A stretch of 64,000 bases of DNA. It comes from Selenomonas timonae (GTDB lineage: Bacteria; Bacillota; Negativicutes; Selenomonadales; Selenomonadaceae). The DNA lies in contig NZ_CP060204.1 in NCBI RefSeq assembly GCF_014250475.1, positions 881,001-945,000 on the forward strand, in the 5' to 3' direction. This document shows, in pieces, positions 46,788 to 54,814 of the stretch. Position 1 is the stretch's first letter, and every line of letters starts with the position of its first letter. The translations under genes and the position numbers were made by a program. The notes below the pieces were generated by a model that made no database searches, had not been told where the DNA came from, and saw only the letters and a list, made by a program, of their open reading frames with translations.

Positions 46788-49037
46788 ATGCTGCAGAGCA
46801 AGAGCTGGGACGGTTTTGAAGGGGGCGTCTGGCAGGAGGAGGTCAACGTCCGCGACTTCATTCAGCGCAACTACACGCCGTACGACGGCGACGAGAGCTT
46901 TCTCGCGCCGCCGACGGACGCGACGAACCGCCTGTGGGCACGCGTGCAGGAACTCCAGAAGGAGGAGCGCGCGAAGGGCGGCGTGCTCGACATGGAGACG
47001 GAGGTTGTATCTGGTCTGACGGCATACGGGCCGGGCTACATCGACCCCGCGCTGAAAGACCTCGAAAAGGTGGTCGGCCTCCAGACGGACAAGCCGCTGA
47101 AGCAGGCCTTCATGCCATACGGCGGCATCCGCATGGCGGAGGAGGCACTCGAGAACTACGGCTACAAGGTCAGCCCGAAGCTCCACGAGATCTTTACGAA
47201 GTACCACAAGACGCACAATGCGGCAGTATTCGATGCGTACACGGACGAGATCCGCGCGGCGCGCCGCAGTCACATCATCACGGGACTGCCCGACACGTAC
47301 GGGCGCGGGCGAATCGTGGGCGACTACCGCCGTGTCGCCCTCTACGGCATCGATCATCTCATTGCGTTCAAACAGGGCGACCTGCTGAACTACGGCGACG
47401 GCATCATGAGCAACGATGTCATTCAGCAGCGCGAGGAGGTCGCGGAGCAGATTCGTGCGTTGAAGGGCATGAAGGAGATGGCGCAGCTCTATGGCTTTGA
47501 CATCTCAGCACCCGCGAAGGACGCACGCGAGGCGGTGCAGTGGCTGTACTTCGGCTATCTCGCGGCGATCAAGACGCAGAACGGCGCGGCGATGAGCGTC
47601 GGGCGCATTTCGACCTTCCTCGACATCTACATCCAGCGCGACCTCGCACGCGGCATCCTCTTCGAGGAGGAGGCGCAGGAGCTTATCGATCACATCGTGC
47701 TGAAGTTCCGCATGGTGAAGTTCGCGCGCATCACGTCCTACAACGAGCTGTTCTCGGGTGACCCAATCTGGGCAACGCTTGAAATGGCGGGCATCGGCAT
47801 GGACGGCCGCCACATGGTCACAAAGAATGACTTCCGTTTCCTCCACACGCTTGAGAACATGGGACCCTCTCCCGAGCCGAACCTCACCGTGCTATACTCC
47901 TCGAAGCTGCCGGAGAAGTTTAAGGACTACGCGGCGCGGATCTCCATCCGCACGAGCTCGATCCAGTACGAGAATGACGATGTGATGAAGCCCGAGTGGG
48001 GCGACGACTACTCGATCTGCTGCTGCGTTTCTGCGACGCAGACGGGTAAGGAGATGCAGTTCTTCGGTGCGCGTGCGAACCTCGCGAAGTGCCTGCTCTA
48101 CGCGATCAACGGCGGCATGGATGAGAAGAGCGGCGTGCAGGTCGGGCCTGCCTACCGCCCGATCCGCACGGAGTACCTTGAGTACGACAACGTCATCATC
48201 AAGTACGAGCGTATGATGGACTGGCTTGCACACGTCTACGTGAACGCGCTGAACATCATCCAGTATATGCATGACAAGTACTACTACGAAGCGGCGGAGA
48301 TGGCACTCATCGACACGGACGTGCGCCGCACATTCGCAACGGGCATTGCGGGCTTCTCGCACGTGGTCGACTCGCTGTCGGCGATTAAGTATGCAAAGGT
48401 GAAGCCGATCTACAACGACCGCATCGTCGTGGACTATGAGGTCGAGGGGGACTTCCCGCGCTACGGCAACGACGATGACCGCGCGGACGAGATTGCAAAA
48501 TGGGTGCTCAAGACCTTCCTCTCGAAGATCAAGGCGCGTCACACCTACCGCCACTCCGAGCCGACGACCTCCATCCTCACGATCACGTCGAACGTCGTCT
48601 ACGGCAAGTACACGGGCGCAATGCCGGACGGCCGCCCCGCATGGACGCCGCTCGCGCCGGGTGCAAATCCGAGCTATGGCGCGGAGTGCTGCGGTCTGCT
48701 CGCCTCGCTCAACTCGGTCGCAAAGCTGCCGTATCACTGGGCGCTCGACGGCATCTCGAACACGCAGAGTATGAATCCCTCGGCGCTCGGACACAACGAG
48801 GATGAGCGCGTGCAGAACCTTGTGAGTGCGATGGACGGCTATTTCGATCAGGGGGCGCACCATCTGAACGTGAACGTGTTCGGGCGCGAGACGCTGGAGC
48901 ACATCATGGAGCATCCCGAGGATCCCGCCTATGCGAACTTTACCATCCGCGTCTCGGGCTACGCGGTCAAGTTCATCAGTCTGACGCGTGAGCAGCAGGA
49001 GGATGTGATCGCGCGCACCTTCCATGAGCATATGTAA
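46788..49037 (+). CDS. pflB: Formate C-acetyltransferase (pyruvate formate-lyase)
   Basis: A 749-aa glycyl-radical enzyme of normal length. The active-site cysteines lie in [14 protein letters not shown] (411-413), and the radical glycine in RVSGYAV is Gly724, near the C-terminus as expected. It splits pyruvate with CoA into acetyl-CoA and formate in anaerobic cytoplasm. The ATG at 46788 has TAGGAGG just upstream; in-frame upstream sequence is not typical of the family. The stop overlaps pflA by 14 bases, so enzyme and activase are made together. Confidence 0.95.
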   Translation: MLQSKSWDGFEGGVWQEEVNVRDFIQRNYTPYDGDESFLAPPTDATNRLWARVQELQKEERAKGGVLDMETEVVSGLTAYGPGYIDPALKDLEKVVGLQTDKPLKQAFMPYGGIRMAEEALENYGYKVSPKLHEIFTKYHKTHNAAVFDAYTDEIRAARRSHIITGLPDTYGRGRIVGDYRRVALYGIDHLIAFKQGDLLNYGDGIMSNDVIQQREEVAEQIRALKGMKEMAQLYGFDISAPAKDAREAVQWLYFGYLAAIKTQNGAAMSVGRISTFLDIYIQRDLARGILFEEEAQELIDHIVLKFRMVKFARITSYNELFSGDPIWATLEMAGIGMDGRHMVTKNDFRFLHTLENMGPSPEPNLTVLYSSKLPEKFKDYAARISIRTSSIQYENDDVMKPEWGDDYSICCCVSATQTGKEMQFFGARANLAKCLLYAINGGMDEKSGVQVGPAYRPIRTEYLEYDNVIIKYERMMDWLAHVYVNALNIIQYMHDKYYYEAAEMALIDTDVRRTFATGIAGFSHVVDSLSAIKYAKVKPIYNDRIVVDYEVEGDFPRYGNDDDRADEIAKWVLKTFLSKIKARHTYRHSEPTTSILTITSNVVYGKYTGAMPDGRPAWTPLAPGANPSYGAECCGLLASLNSVAKLPYHWALDGISNTQSMNPSALGHNEDERVQNLVSAMDGYFDQGAHHLNVNVFGRETLEHIMEHPEDPAYANFTIRVSGYAVKFISLTREQQEDVIARTFHEHM

Positions 49038-49782
49038 AGGCAGAATCAGCGCGACAGAGAGCTTCGGCTCGGTCGACGGCCCCGGCATCCGCTTCATCGT
49101 CTTTGTGCAGGGCTGCCGCTATCGCTGTCAGTACTGCCACAACCCAGAGACATGGGAGCGGGAGGGCGGCTATGAGGCGACGGCAGAGGAGATCTTTCGG
49201 CAGGCGTGGCGGTACCGCCCGTACTGGAAGCAGAAGGGCGGTATCACGGTCAGCGGCGGCGAGCCGCTGCTCCAACTCGCATTCGTGACGGAGCTGTTCC
49301 GTCTCGCGAAGGCAAAGGGGGTGAATACCGTCATCGACACGGCGGGCGAGCCGTTCACACGGGATGAGCCATTTTTTAACACGTTCGAGGAATTGCTGCC
49401 GCTCGTGGATTTGTTCCTGCTCGATCTGAAGCACATCGATGATGAAGTGCACAGGGCACTCACGGGTGTATCGAATGAGAGTGCGCTTGCACTGGCTCAG
49501 TTCCTTTCGGAGCGCGGCAAGCGGATGTGGATTCGCCATGTGCTCGTGCCGGGATGGACGACGGGGGAGGACGATCTCGCCCGACTCTCGGAGTTCATCG
49601 CGGGACTGGGGACGGTTGACCGCGTGGAGGTGCTGCCCTATCATGCGATGGCACTCCACAAGTATGAGGAGCTACGTCTGCCGTATCGGCTCGGGGACAC
49701 ACCCGCACCGACGGCGGAGGAGATTGCCTGTGCGGAGAAGATTCTGCGCGTGGGGGAGTATACGGGATATTTGAAGAAATAA
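49024..49782 (+). CDS. pflA: Pyruvate formate-lyase activating enzyme
   Basis: A 252-aa radical SAM enzyme. The cluster motif is CRYRCQYC, followed by [16 protein letters not shown] before it and SGGEPLLQ after it are class-typical. It generates the glycyl radical on PflB using SAM. It starts inside the end of pflB. It ends at a bidirectional terminator shared with holA. Confidence 0.95.
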   Translation: MSICKGRISATESFGSVDGPGIRFIVFVQGCRYRCQYCHNPETWEREGGYEATAEEIFRQAWRYRPYWKQKGGITVSGGEPLLQLAFVTELFRLAKAKGVNTVIDTAGEPFTRDEPFFNTFEELLPLVDLFLLDLKHIDDEVHRALTGVSNESALALAQFLSERGKRMWIRHVLVPGWTTGEDDLARLSEFIAGLGTVDRVEVLPYHAMALHKYEELRLPYRLGDTPAPTAEEIACAEKILRVGEYTGYLKK

Positions 49783-49828
49783 AATAAGGGATGTTGTACG
49801 ATGCGCTTCGTACAACATCCCTTATTTA
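49782..49828. terminator. Bidirectional terminator, pflA / holA
   Basis: A 20-bp perfect stem with a 6-base loop (49782-49801 with 49808-49827) overlaps both stop codon regions. Confidence 0.92.
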
Positions 49829-50872
49829 TTTCCTGCACAGCCGAATCACGACATCCTCGAGCAATTCGTCTCCTGCCTGTCCCGTTTTCAGCAGATAGTC
49901 CGCATCAGCGAGGGAGAGGACGGTGCGTTCGAGTGTCGCTTCGGAGAATGCCTTCGCGTGTCCCCCGAGTTTTTCGGCGATGAAGGGATGCAGTCCCATG
50001 ATCTTGCCGAGCCCCTTCGGCGGTGTGCGGTTCATCAGCAGACGCTTTGCCTGCCAGAGCTGGCGGACATGGCGCACGAGGAGGGCGAGCAGGACGGTGA
50101 AGTGTACGCCGTCCGCACGGCAGCGTGCGAGGAGGTCGAGTGCCTGCCTGACATCGCGTGCACTCACGGCATCCATCAGCGCGAATACGGACACCTCGGG
50201 CATCTCCGAGAACGCCGCACGCAGATCGTCCTCTGTGAACTGGGGCTTGTCTGTGTAGAGCGTTAGCTTTTCCAGCTGGCGGTCGAGGAACTCAAGCGAA
50301 ATCGTCGGCATGATGCCGACGACATTCAGAAAGAAGGTGCGCGCCTCCCTGTGCATGGAGCGGTTCATCTCGCGCAGCCGCCCGTTCAGCCAGTTCTCCA
50401 CCGTCCATGGACGCACGGGTTCGCTCTCCAGCACGCGCCCGTATTTTTCAACCGTCTGATAGAGCTTGCGCCGCTTGTCAGGCTTCGTGTCAAGCGTAAA
50501 GATGACATAGGTGGTAGGGAGGAGGTCGGCGAGGCGGGCAATCAGCGCATCCGCCGCCGTATCCTTTGTCGCAGGGGCATCCTCGTCCCCGTCCTTTTTT
50601 TTCGTCGCACGGAAGATAGCGGCATCGCGTACGAGGACAACAATCTTGTCCGTGAAGAATGGTGCCGTTTCGAGTGACTCCATCAGTGCGTCGAGGGGCG
50701 GCATCTCCTCGTAGCGGATGAGTGCGTCCGCACGTTCCTCCGGCACAGGCAGAAGGCGGCGCAGGATCGCCTCCTCGGCGCGCCGCACATAGTAGCTCTC
50801 CTCGCCCGCAAGCAGGAAGACGTGCGGCGGCTCACCCTTTGCGAGCGATGCCATGAACTCTGCGTAGTTCAT
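49826..50872 (-). CDS. holA: DNA polymerase III delta subunit
   Basis: A 348-aa protein. The N-terminal P-loop-like half has VFLLAGEESYYVRRAEEAI and a degenerate nucleotide site, as in other delta subunits. The middle has PWTVENWLNGRLRE, and the C-terminal collar domain contains VFALMDAVSARDVRQAL and LLVRHVRQLWQAKRL. It opens the beta sliding clamp in the clamp loader complex. The start overlaps the upstream hydrolase stop (ATGA), so they form an operon. Confidence 0.9.
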   Translation of the reverse strand: MNYAEFMASLAKGEPPHVFLLAGEESYYVRRAEEAILRRLLPVPEERADALIRYEEMPPLDALMESLETAPFFTDKIVVLVRDAAIFRATKKKDGDEDAPATKDTAADALIARLADLLPTTYVIFTLDTKPDKRRKLYQTVEKYGRVLESEPVRPWTVENWLNGRLREMNRSMHREARTFFLNVVGIMPTISLEFLDRQLEKLTLYTDKPQFTEDDLRAAFSEMPEVSVFALMDAVSARDVRQALDLLARCRADGVHFTVLLALLVRHVRQLWQAKRLLMNRTPPKGLGKIMGLHPFIAEKLGGHAKAFSEATLERTVLSLADADYLLKTGQAGDELLEDVVIRLCRK

Positions 50873-51495
50873 CGGCGGTAGCGTGCCATCTCTGCACCCA
50901 CGGTGGTCGGCTCCGTGTGCCCCGAGTAGAGAACCGTATCGGGCGGTAGGGTAAAGACCTCGCGTGCGATGCTGTCCCAGAGCATCTGCTCATCGCCGCC
51001 CGGGAAATCGGTGCGGCCGACGCTCGCGCAGAAGATCGTATCGCCGACGAAGGCGACACCGTCCCGTGCACTGTAGAAGATGCAGGAGTCCGTGGTATGC
51101 CCAGGTGTGTAGCGCACCTCCAGAGCGACGTCGGGATTTGCCGCGAGCGTGATGACCTCGCGGTCGGAAAAGGTTGTCACGTCCGAGAGCGTTACACTGC
51201 CGCTGCCCCAGAGCGAGAGATTCCAACGCGGATCACTGTAGTAGCGCGGGCTGTCCTCGGCGGCATAGATGGGAGCACCTGCGCGTATGGAGAAGTCCTC
51301 TGCGCCGCCGATGTGGTCAAAATGACAGTGCGTGAGCAGGAGCCGCTCGATCGTCCATCCGCGCATCTCCGCGTGTTCGGCAAGCAGGTCGCCGTCCGAG
51401 CCCGCGTCGATGAGGAAGCCGTGCTGTGTTGTATCGTCGATATAGAAAAAGGCATTGGTCGGGATCATGTCACCGACGGTCATACATTCGATCAT
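50869..51495 (-). CDS. Metallo-beta-lactamase fold hydrolase (glyoxalase II-like)
   Basis: A 208-aa single-domain protein. The metal-binding motif THCHFDHIGG places His56, His58, Asp60 and His61; further ligands are in YTPGHTTDS and FVGDTIF, and the ending YSGHTEPTT is typical of YcbL-type hydrolases. The substrate is probably a thioester or similar small molecule. The ATG at 51495 has GAGGAG 7 bases upstream. Coupled to holA. Confidence 0.85.
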   Translation of the reverse strand: MIECMTVGDMIPTNAFFYIDDTTQHGFLIDAGSDGDLLAEHAEMRGWTIERLLLTHCHFDHIGGAEDFSIRAGAPIYAAEDSPRYYSDPRWNLSLWGSGSVTLSDVTTFSDREVITLAANPDVALEVRYTPGHTTDSCIFYSARDGVAFVGDTIFCASVGRTDFPGGDEQMLWDSIAREVFTLPPDTVLYSGHTEPTTVGAEMARYRR

Positions 51496-51506
51496 GTGGA
51501 TTCTCC

Positions 51507-52160
51507 TCATCTTGCGGGAAATAGAAGTTGGAGGATGTGAACGCCCGTCTTGCCACACGCGTCAATGCCGTCACGGCAGTATTTGCACGAGCAGACGGCC
51601 TTCTCCGTCGGCAGCTTCTGTGCGTGCCGCTGGAAGTAGGCGTGCTGTTCCTCCTCCGTCATGGGGGTGAACATGGGGGACTTGCCGTTTTCGTAGCGGC
51701 GCGGGATGAGTTTCGCGTTGCCGGGAAAGCAGGGTGCGAGCAGTGCAGGCCCGTGAAAACGGGTCTTGTCAAAGTTCTCCTCCTGTTCGACGATGGTCAC
51801 GTTCATCTTGCGCAGGAGAGAGCGAATCGCCTCCTGCATCCCGCGCCGCTCCACCGCCGCCCAGCAGTCCTGCACAGTCATGCGCTCGCCGCCGTAGTCG
51901 GGGAAGGGAAAGCTCTCGTCCCGATCAATCAGCTCCCAGACATAGGTGAATGTGTCTGCATTGGAACTTTCCTCGACGATATTCGCGCAGTTGTTGCACG
52001 TCACGATTACGTGATCCTCGGGGGTCAGCTTCGGGTGATGCGGGCGGCAGCAGCCTGTCGTCTCCACCCCATAGTGCGCTTCGAGGTAGCGGCGCACCGC
52101 CGCGCTCTCGGCGGGAAAGTCTGCTTGGATTTTGCAGCTCGGATAAAAGATCATTGCCAT
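51507..52160 (-). CDS. Cys-rich protein with HdrB-like motifs, function unknown
   Basis: A 217-aa protein with FYPSCK at the N-terminus, GCCRPHHPK, TCNNCANI, APCFPGN and a C-terminal CSCKYCRDGIDACGK. The spacing Cys, then CC, then CxxC recalls the CCG cluster-binding domain of heterodisulfide reductases and of the MfrE protein in this window, so it probably binds an iron-sulfur cluster. There is no signal peptide or membrane helix. It starts the operon with the hydrolase and holA. No defined role can be given. Confidence 0.65.
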   Translation of the reverse strand: MAMIFYPSCKIQADFPAESAAVRRYLEAHYGVETTGCCRPHHPKLTPEDHVIVTCNNCANIVEESSNADTFTYVWELIDRDESFPFPDYGGERMTVQDCWAAVERRGMQEAIRSLLRKMNVTIVEQEENFDKTRFHGPALLAPCFPGNAKLIPRRYENGKSPMFTPMTEEEQHAYFQRHAQKLPTEKAVCSCKYCRDGIDACGKTGVHILQLLFPAR

Positions 52161-52197
52161 AGATGTTCTCTCCTAAACATACACAGAGGCGAACAGG

Positions 52198-52689
52198 TCA
52201 GTCGTGTCTGCTGCTCCACTCATAGGCGCGGCGCGGGTCGCCGTTTTTGAGATAGATGATGCCGCAGTAAGTAAAGCCGCTCTTTTGCAGACAGTTCTGC
52301 ATGGGGATGTTGTCCGCGTGGGTGTCGGCGCGCAGGTGCTCATGCTGCGCGCGTGCGAAGGCGAGTATGGCGCGGAATGTACCGCGTTCCGTTCCGTCGC
52401 TGCCCGCACGGTGAATCGTGGCATAGGGGGAGTCGTCGCGCCATGCCCCCTCAATGTGCGCATACGTCGGGTCGTCGCCGGGGATGAGCGCAAATGCGGC
52501 ATGGAGATGCCCTGCCTCGTTTTCCAGCACATAGCTGACACCGCGCAGAATATCTGCGCGTACGATTTCCTCTGACGGATAGCCGCCGCTCCACTGCGTC
52601 ATGTTGCCCGTGCGGCGCATAAAGGTGCGCGCCGCATCATAGATGCGCAGGATGTCCGTGACATCCCCCTCCTGTGCCTGCCGTACCAT
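52198..52689 (-). CDS. GNAT-family N-acetyltransferase 1
   Basis: A 163-aa protein with the GNAT layout: MVRQAQEGDVTDILRIYDAA at the start, HLHAAFALIPGDDP in the middle, and LRADTHADNIPMQNCLQKSG followed by FTYCGIIYLKNG at the end, the acetyl-CoA side of the fold. The substrate is unknown. The ATG at 52689, with GGGGTGG 6 bases upstream, was preferred to one five codons earlier. Confidence 0.8.
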   Translation of the reverse strand: MVRQAQEGDVTDILRIYDAARTFMRRTGNMTQWSGGYPSEEIVRADILRGVSYVLENEAGHLHAAFALIPGDDPTYAHIEGAWRDDSPYATIHRAGSDGTERGTFRAILAFARAQHEHLRADTHADNIPMQNCLQKSGFTYCGIIYLKNGDPRRAYEWSSRHD

Positions 52690-52748
52690 AATGTACCACC
52701 CCATTTCTACTCATTTTACACGATTTGCAGATATTTTGAAAGAAGCGT

Positions 52749-52777
52749 TTGCGGCAAAGGGGAAATAATGCTATACT
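52749..52777 (+). promoter_or_regulatory. Promoter of the EamA gene
   Basis: TTGCGG (52749-52754), 17 bp, TATACT (52772-52777) with an extended TGC, 31 bases before the gene. Confidence 0.65.
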
Positions 52778-52808
52778 GAATCACACTTTTTGAATGGGGG
52801 AGGATGGC

Positions 52809-53240
52809 ATGAGTTCTTGGTTGATCTACGCGCTGCTCTCGGCGCTGTGCGCGGCGTTCGTGTCCATCTTTGGCAAGGTGGGCGTCGCGGGGCTCGACAG
52901 TAGCGCCGCAACGGCTGTGCGCGCCGTAATCATGGCGGTATTCCTCGTCGGTGTCGTCATCGCCGAGGGGCATACGGCTGACCTCCCGCAGGTATTCGCG
53001 GACAAGAAGGCGCTGCTCTTCGTTGCGCTCAGCGGCATCGCGGGCGCGCTCTCGTGGCTCTTCTACTTTTTGGCACTCAAGGACGGTGCGGTGACGCAGG
53101 TTGCCCCGATCGACAAGCTGAGCGTCGTCTTTGCCGTCGTGATTGCCGCCCTCATCTTCGGCGAGCGCGTGAGTTTCATGCACGGCATCGCGATTGCCAT
53201 GATTGCGGCGGGCGGACTGCTGCTTGCGATCTTTCCTTAG
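52809..53240 (+). CDS. Single-domain EamA/DMT transporter
   Basis: A 143-aa protein with about five membrane helices, one EamA unit. It opens SSWLIYALLSALCAAFVSIFG and has GALSWLFYFLALKDG, VAPIDKLSVVFAV and a final GGLLLAIFP. Full DMT exporters carry two such units; a half-size protein would have to pair with itself or with another. The substrate is unknown. GGGGGAGG lies before the ATG at 52809. Confidence 0.85.
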   Translation: MSSWLIYALLSALCAAFVSIFGKVGVAGLDSSAATAVRAVIMAVFLVGVVIAEGHTADLPQVFADKKALLFVALSGIAGALSWLFYFLALKDGAVTQVAPIDKLSVVFAVVIAALIFGERVSFMHGIAIAMIAAGGLLLAIFP

Positions 53241-53275
53241 GAAGTATTTCCGCCTCACAATCAATACAATAAAAT

Positions 53276-53312
53276 CGCCCCCGTGCATCTGTTTCGTGAT
53301 GTGCGGGGGCTG
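53276..53312 (-). terminator. Terminator of the 96-aa protein gene
   Basis: A 13-bp stem with two G-T pairs is followed by a T-rich stretch on the minus strand. Confidence 0.75.
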
Positions 53313-53320
53313 CTCTATGC

Positions 53321-53611
53321 TTAGTCGTTTTCGCGAATCTTTTCGTCTGCACGCGCGAGGAATTCGGCAATGGCACCCGTGTGCTCCACGGGGATCCAGA
53401 CGGAGGCCTTGGGCTTCCACCGGTCGTTGGCACGTTTTCGATAGAAGGGGGTGATGGCGGTGTAGCGGCGTCCGCGTGAGCGGATGATGGATACGCGCAG
53501 TGCCTGCGTCGTCGAGATCTCAAGCATGCCGATTTCATCGGTTGCATCGATGTTCAGCGCAAGCTCCTTTGTCTCCTTTACCTTTTCTGCTCGTGACGAT
53601 TTCTCTGCCAT
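53321..53611 (-). CDS. Small basic protein, possibly PC4/YdbC-like
   Basis: A 96-aa protein with a charged N-terminus (SSRAEKVKETKE) and a beta-rich core, LRVSIIRSRGRRYTAITPFY then RWKPKASVWIPVEHTGAIAE, ending in a helix. The pattern of strands followed by a helix loosely recalls the PC4/YdbC single-stranded nucleic-acid-binding fold, but I cannot confirm it. It has its own terminator and a good GGAGG before the ATG. Treat as hypothetical. Confidence 0.6.
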   Translation of the reverse strand: MAEKSSRAEKVKETKELALNIDATDEIGMLEISTTQALRVSIIRSRGRRYTAITPFYRKRANDRWKPKASVWIPVEHTGAIAEFLARADEKIREND

Positions 53612-53688
53612 ATTCGATTCCTCCCAACAAAATCTTTCTCATGGTTGAATCATACCATTTTTTTATGAATATGCCAAGATTTTCTAAC

Positions 53689-53737
53689 AAAATCCCCCCA
53701 CACAAGAAAATTTCGCTTGCCAGTGTGAGGGGATTTT
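53689..53737 (-). terminator. Terminator of the nrd operon
   Basis: A 15-bp stem with one mismatch (53689-53703 with 53723-53737) and a 19-base loop, directly after the nrdG stop, flanked by A/T runs. Confidence 0.75.
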
Positions 53738-53738
53738 C

Positions 53739-54266
53739 CTATTCGTCTTTGTAGAGCAGTGTGAGTGTGCCCGTGGCACGCGTTGCTGCGAGGTCGATGA
53801 CGCGCTGATTGCGCGAGCCGCGAAAGTGCAGTGTGAGATCGCGTTCTTCCTCGCGGTAGTCGCCGTCGACGAGTACGTCGAGCTCATCGAGCAGGGCATC
53901 CACGGCGGGATTTTCTTGTGCGCGCAGCTCCTCAAGGGTGTAGCCCGTGTAGCTCCACACGTCCAGTCCTCGCGCGTGTGCTCCACGTGCGAGCGGGAGC
54001 AGGGCGGCGGGCTGCAAGAAGGGCTCACCGCCGCTGAGGGTGAGCCCTGTGAGGAGTGGGTTTTCGTCGAGTTCGGCGAGCACCGCGCCGACGGTCGTCA
54101 TGCGCCCGCCGGTGCGCGGCTGTGTGTCCGGATTGTGACAGCCCGGACAGCGGCGCGGACAGCCCTGCGTAAAGACTGTCAGCCGTATGCCCTCGCCGTC
54201 GACGATGGAATCACGTGCAATCCCCGAGATGTGGATCTCAGTGGAGTCCGTGCTTGACGCGCTCAT
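53739..54266 (-). CDS. nrdG: Anaerobic ribonucleotide reductase activating protein
   Basis: A 175-aa radical SAM protein, the usual NrdG length. The cluster motif is CPRRCPGC followed by HNPDTQ, after SIVDGEGIRLTVF; SGGEPFLQP and the later WSYTGYTLEEL fit the family. It makes the glycyl radical on class III ribonucleotide reductase. The ATG at 54266 lies inside the previous gene, 29 bases before its end, and is the only in-frame start that fits. Regulated with its upstream gene by the NrdR-type boxes. Confidence 0.88.
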   Translation of the reverse strand: MSASSTDSTEIHISGIARDSIVDGEGIRLTVFTQGCPRRCPGCHNPDTQPRTGGRMTTVGAVLAELDENPLLTGLTLSGGEPFLQPAALLPLARGAHARGLDVWSYTGYTLEELRAQENPAVDALLDELDVLVDGDYREEERDLTLHFRGSRNQRVIDLAATRATGTLTLLYKDE

Positions 54267-54522
54267 GCTCTTCGGCCTGCTTCGCATTGTTCCAGCGGTC
54301 CGTGGTGCCGACCAGGTAGCCCGTGATGCGGCGCACGCGCTCGAACTTCGGCTGGCGCATCTCGTAGCCGAGCGTGACACGACCGTCATCCGTCCCAGTG
54401 ATGGAGAGGCGGTCAAGCTTCTCGTGGGTCTGTCCCTCGATGTATGCGATGTAGTTCTCAACCTCGTGCGGGGTGATATCCGAGAGGCCATTTACTGTGA
54501 CGTTGATGTCGTTGACGATCAT
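54238..54522 (-). CDS. Stand-alone NrdD-tail glycyl radical protein
   Basis: A 94-aa protein. The C-terminal part, FERVRRITGYLVGTTDRWNNA then KQAEEHERVKH, resembles the end of class III anaerobic ribonucleotide reductase with its glycyl-radical loop; Gly68 in RITGY is the likely radical site. The N-terminal 55 residues form a small domain with no catalytic ribonucleotide reductase part. AGGAG lies 8 bases before the ATG, and upstream DNA is non-coding, so it is a true short gene and not a truncated read. A large NrdD subunit must be elsewhere, or this protein serves as a spare radical domain, as GrcA does for PFL. Confidence 0.7.
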   Translation of the reverse strand: MIVNDINVTVNGLSDITPHEVENYIAYIEGQTHEKLDRLSITGTDDGRVTLGYEMRQPKFERVRRITGYLVGTTDRWNNAKQAEEHERVKHGLH

Positions 54523-54595
54523 GCTGCATTCTCCTTTTTTTGCGCGCCCTGTCGGCGCGGTTTCCTCTTCGGCGATGTATCGCCGTTTCGTGAGG

Positions 54596-54625
54596 ATTAT
54601 ACAACATCTAGTGGGTACTCGTCAA
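54596..54625 (-). promoter_or_regulatory. Promoter of the nrd operon
   Basis: On the minus strand, TTGACG (54620-54625), 18 bp, TATAAT (54596-54601), about 75 bases before the nrdD-tail gene. Confidence 0.8.
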
Positions 54626-54646
54626 TAGGAAATCTATATATAGTTG
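54599..54646 (-). promoter_or_regulatory. Two NrdR-type boxes overlapping the nrd promoter
   Basis: The box cores are at 54602-54611 (8 of 10 positions fit the published NrdR core C-w-A-t-A-T-a-T-w-G) and 54634-54643 (10 of 10). Their centres are 32 bp apart, about three helical turns, as in known NrdR sites. One lies over the -10 and spacer, the other just upstream of the -35, fitting repression when dATP is high. Confidence 0.75.
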
Positions 54647-54647
54647 T

Positions 54648-54794
54648 TTGTTCACAGACTTATCCACAGGGATTTTTTGGAAAAATGGGGTATTTTTCCA
54701 AAAAACACCGATGAAAAAAGGCGTGGCGGACACGTTGCTGGAGTGAAAGTTATCCACAGTTTCCCTAGGGAGAAACTGTGGAATTTGTGGATAA
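54648..54794. promoter_or_regulatory. Cluster of DnaA boxes with palindromes
   Basis: Perfect TTATCCACA boxes lie at 54660-54668 and 54750-54758 (plus) and 54786-54794 (minus), and a one-mismatch box at 54648-54656. Between them is a 14-bp perfect AT-rich hairpin (54673-54686 with 54692-54705), which may also end mscS transcription, and a 10-bp inverted repeat around 54753-54780. The region 54523-54814 shows no gene. Confidence 0.7.
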
Positions 54795-54814
54795 AAGGAA
54801 CACGATCTACGCCG

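Noticed and set aside
47892-49097. Long open frame (401 codons) opposite pflB
   Set aside because: Antisense to an unambiguous pyruvate formate-lyase with both active-site motifs.
54523-54814. Chromosomal origin of replication
   Set aside because: DnaA boxes and AT-rich palindromes are present, but there are no dnaA/dnaN/recF genes and few boxes; kept as a regulatory or DnaA-binding region instead.
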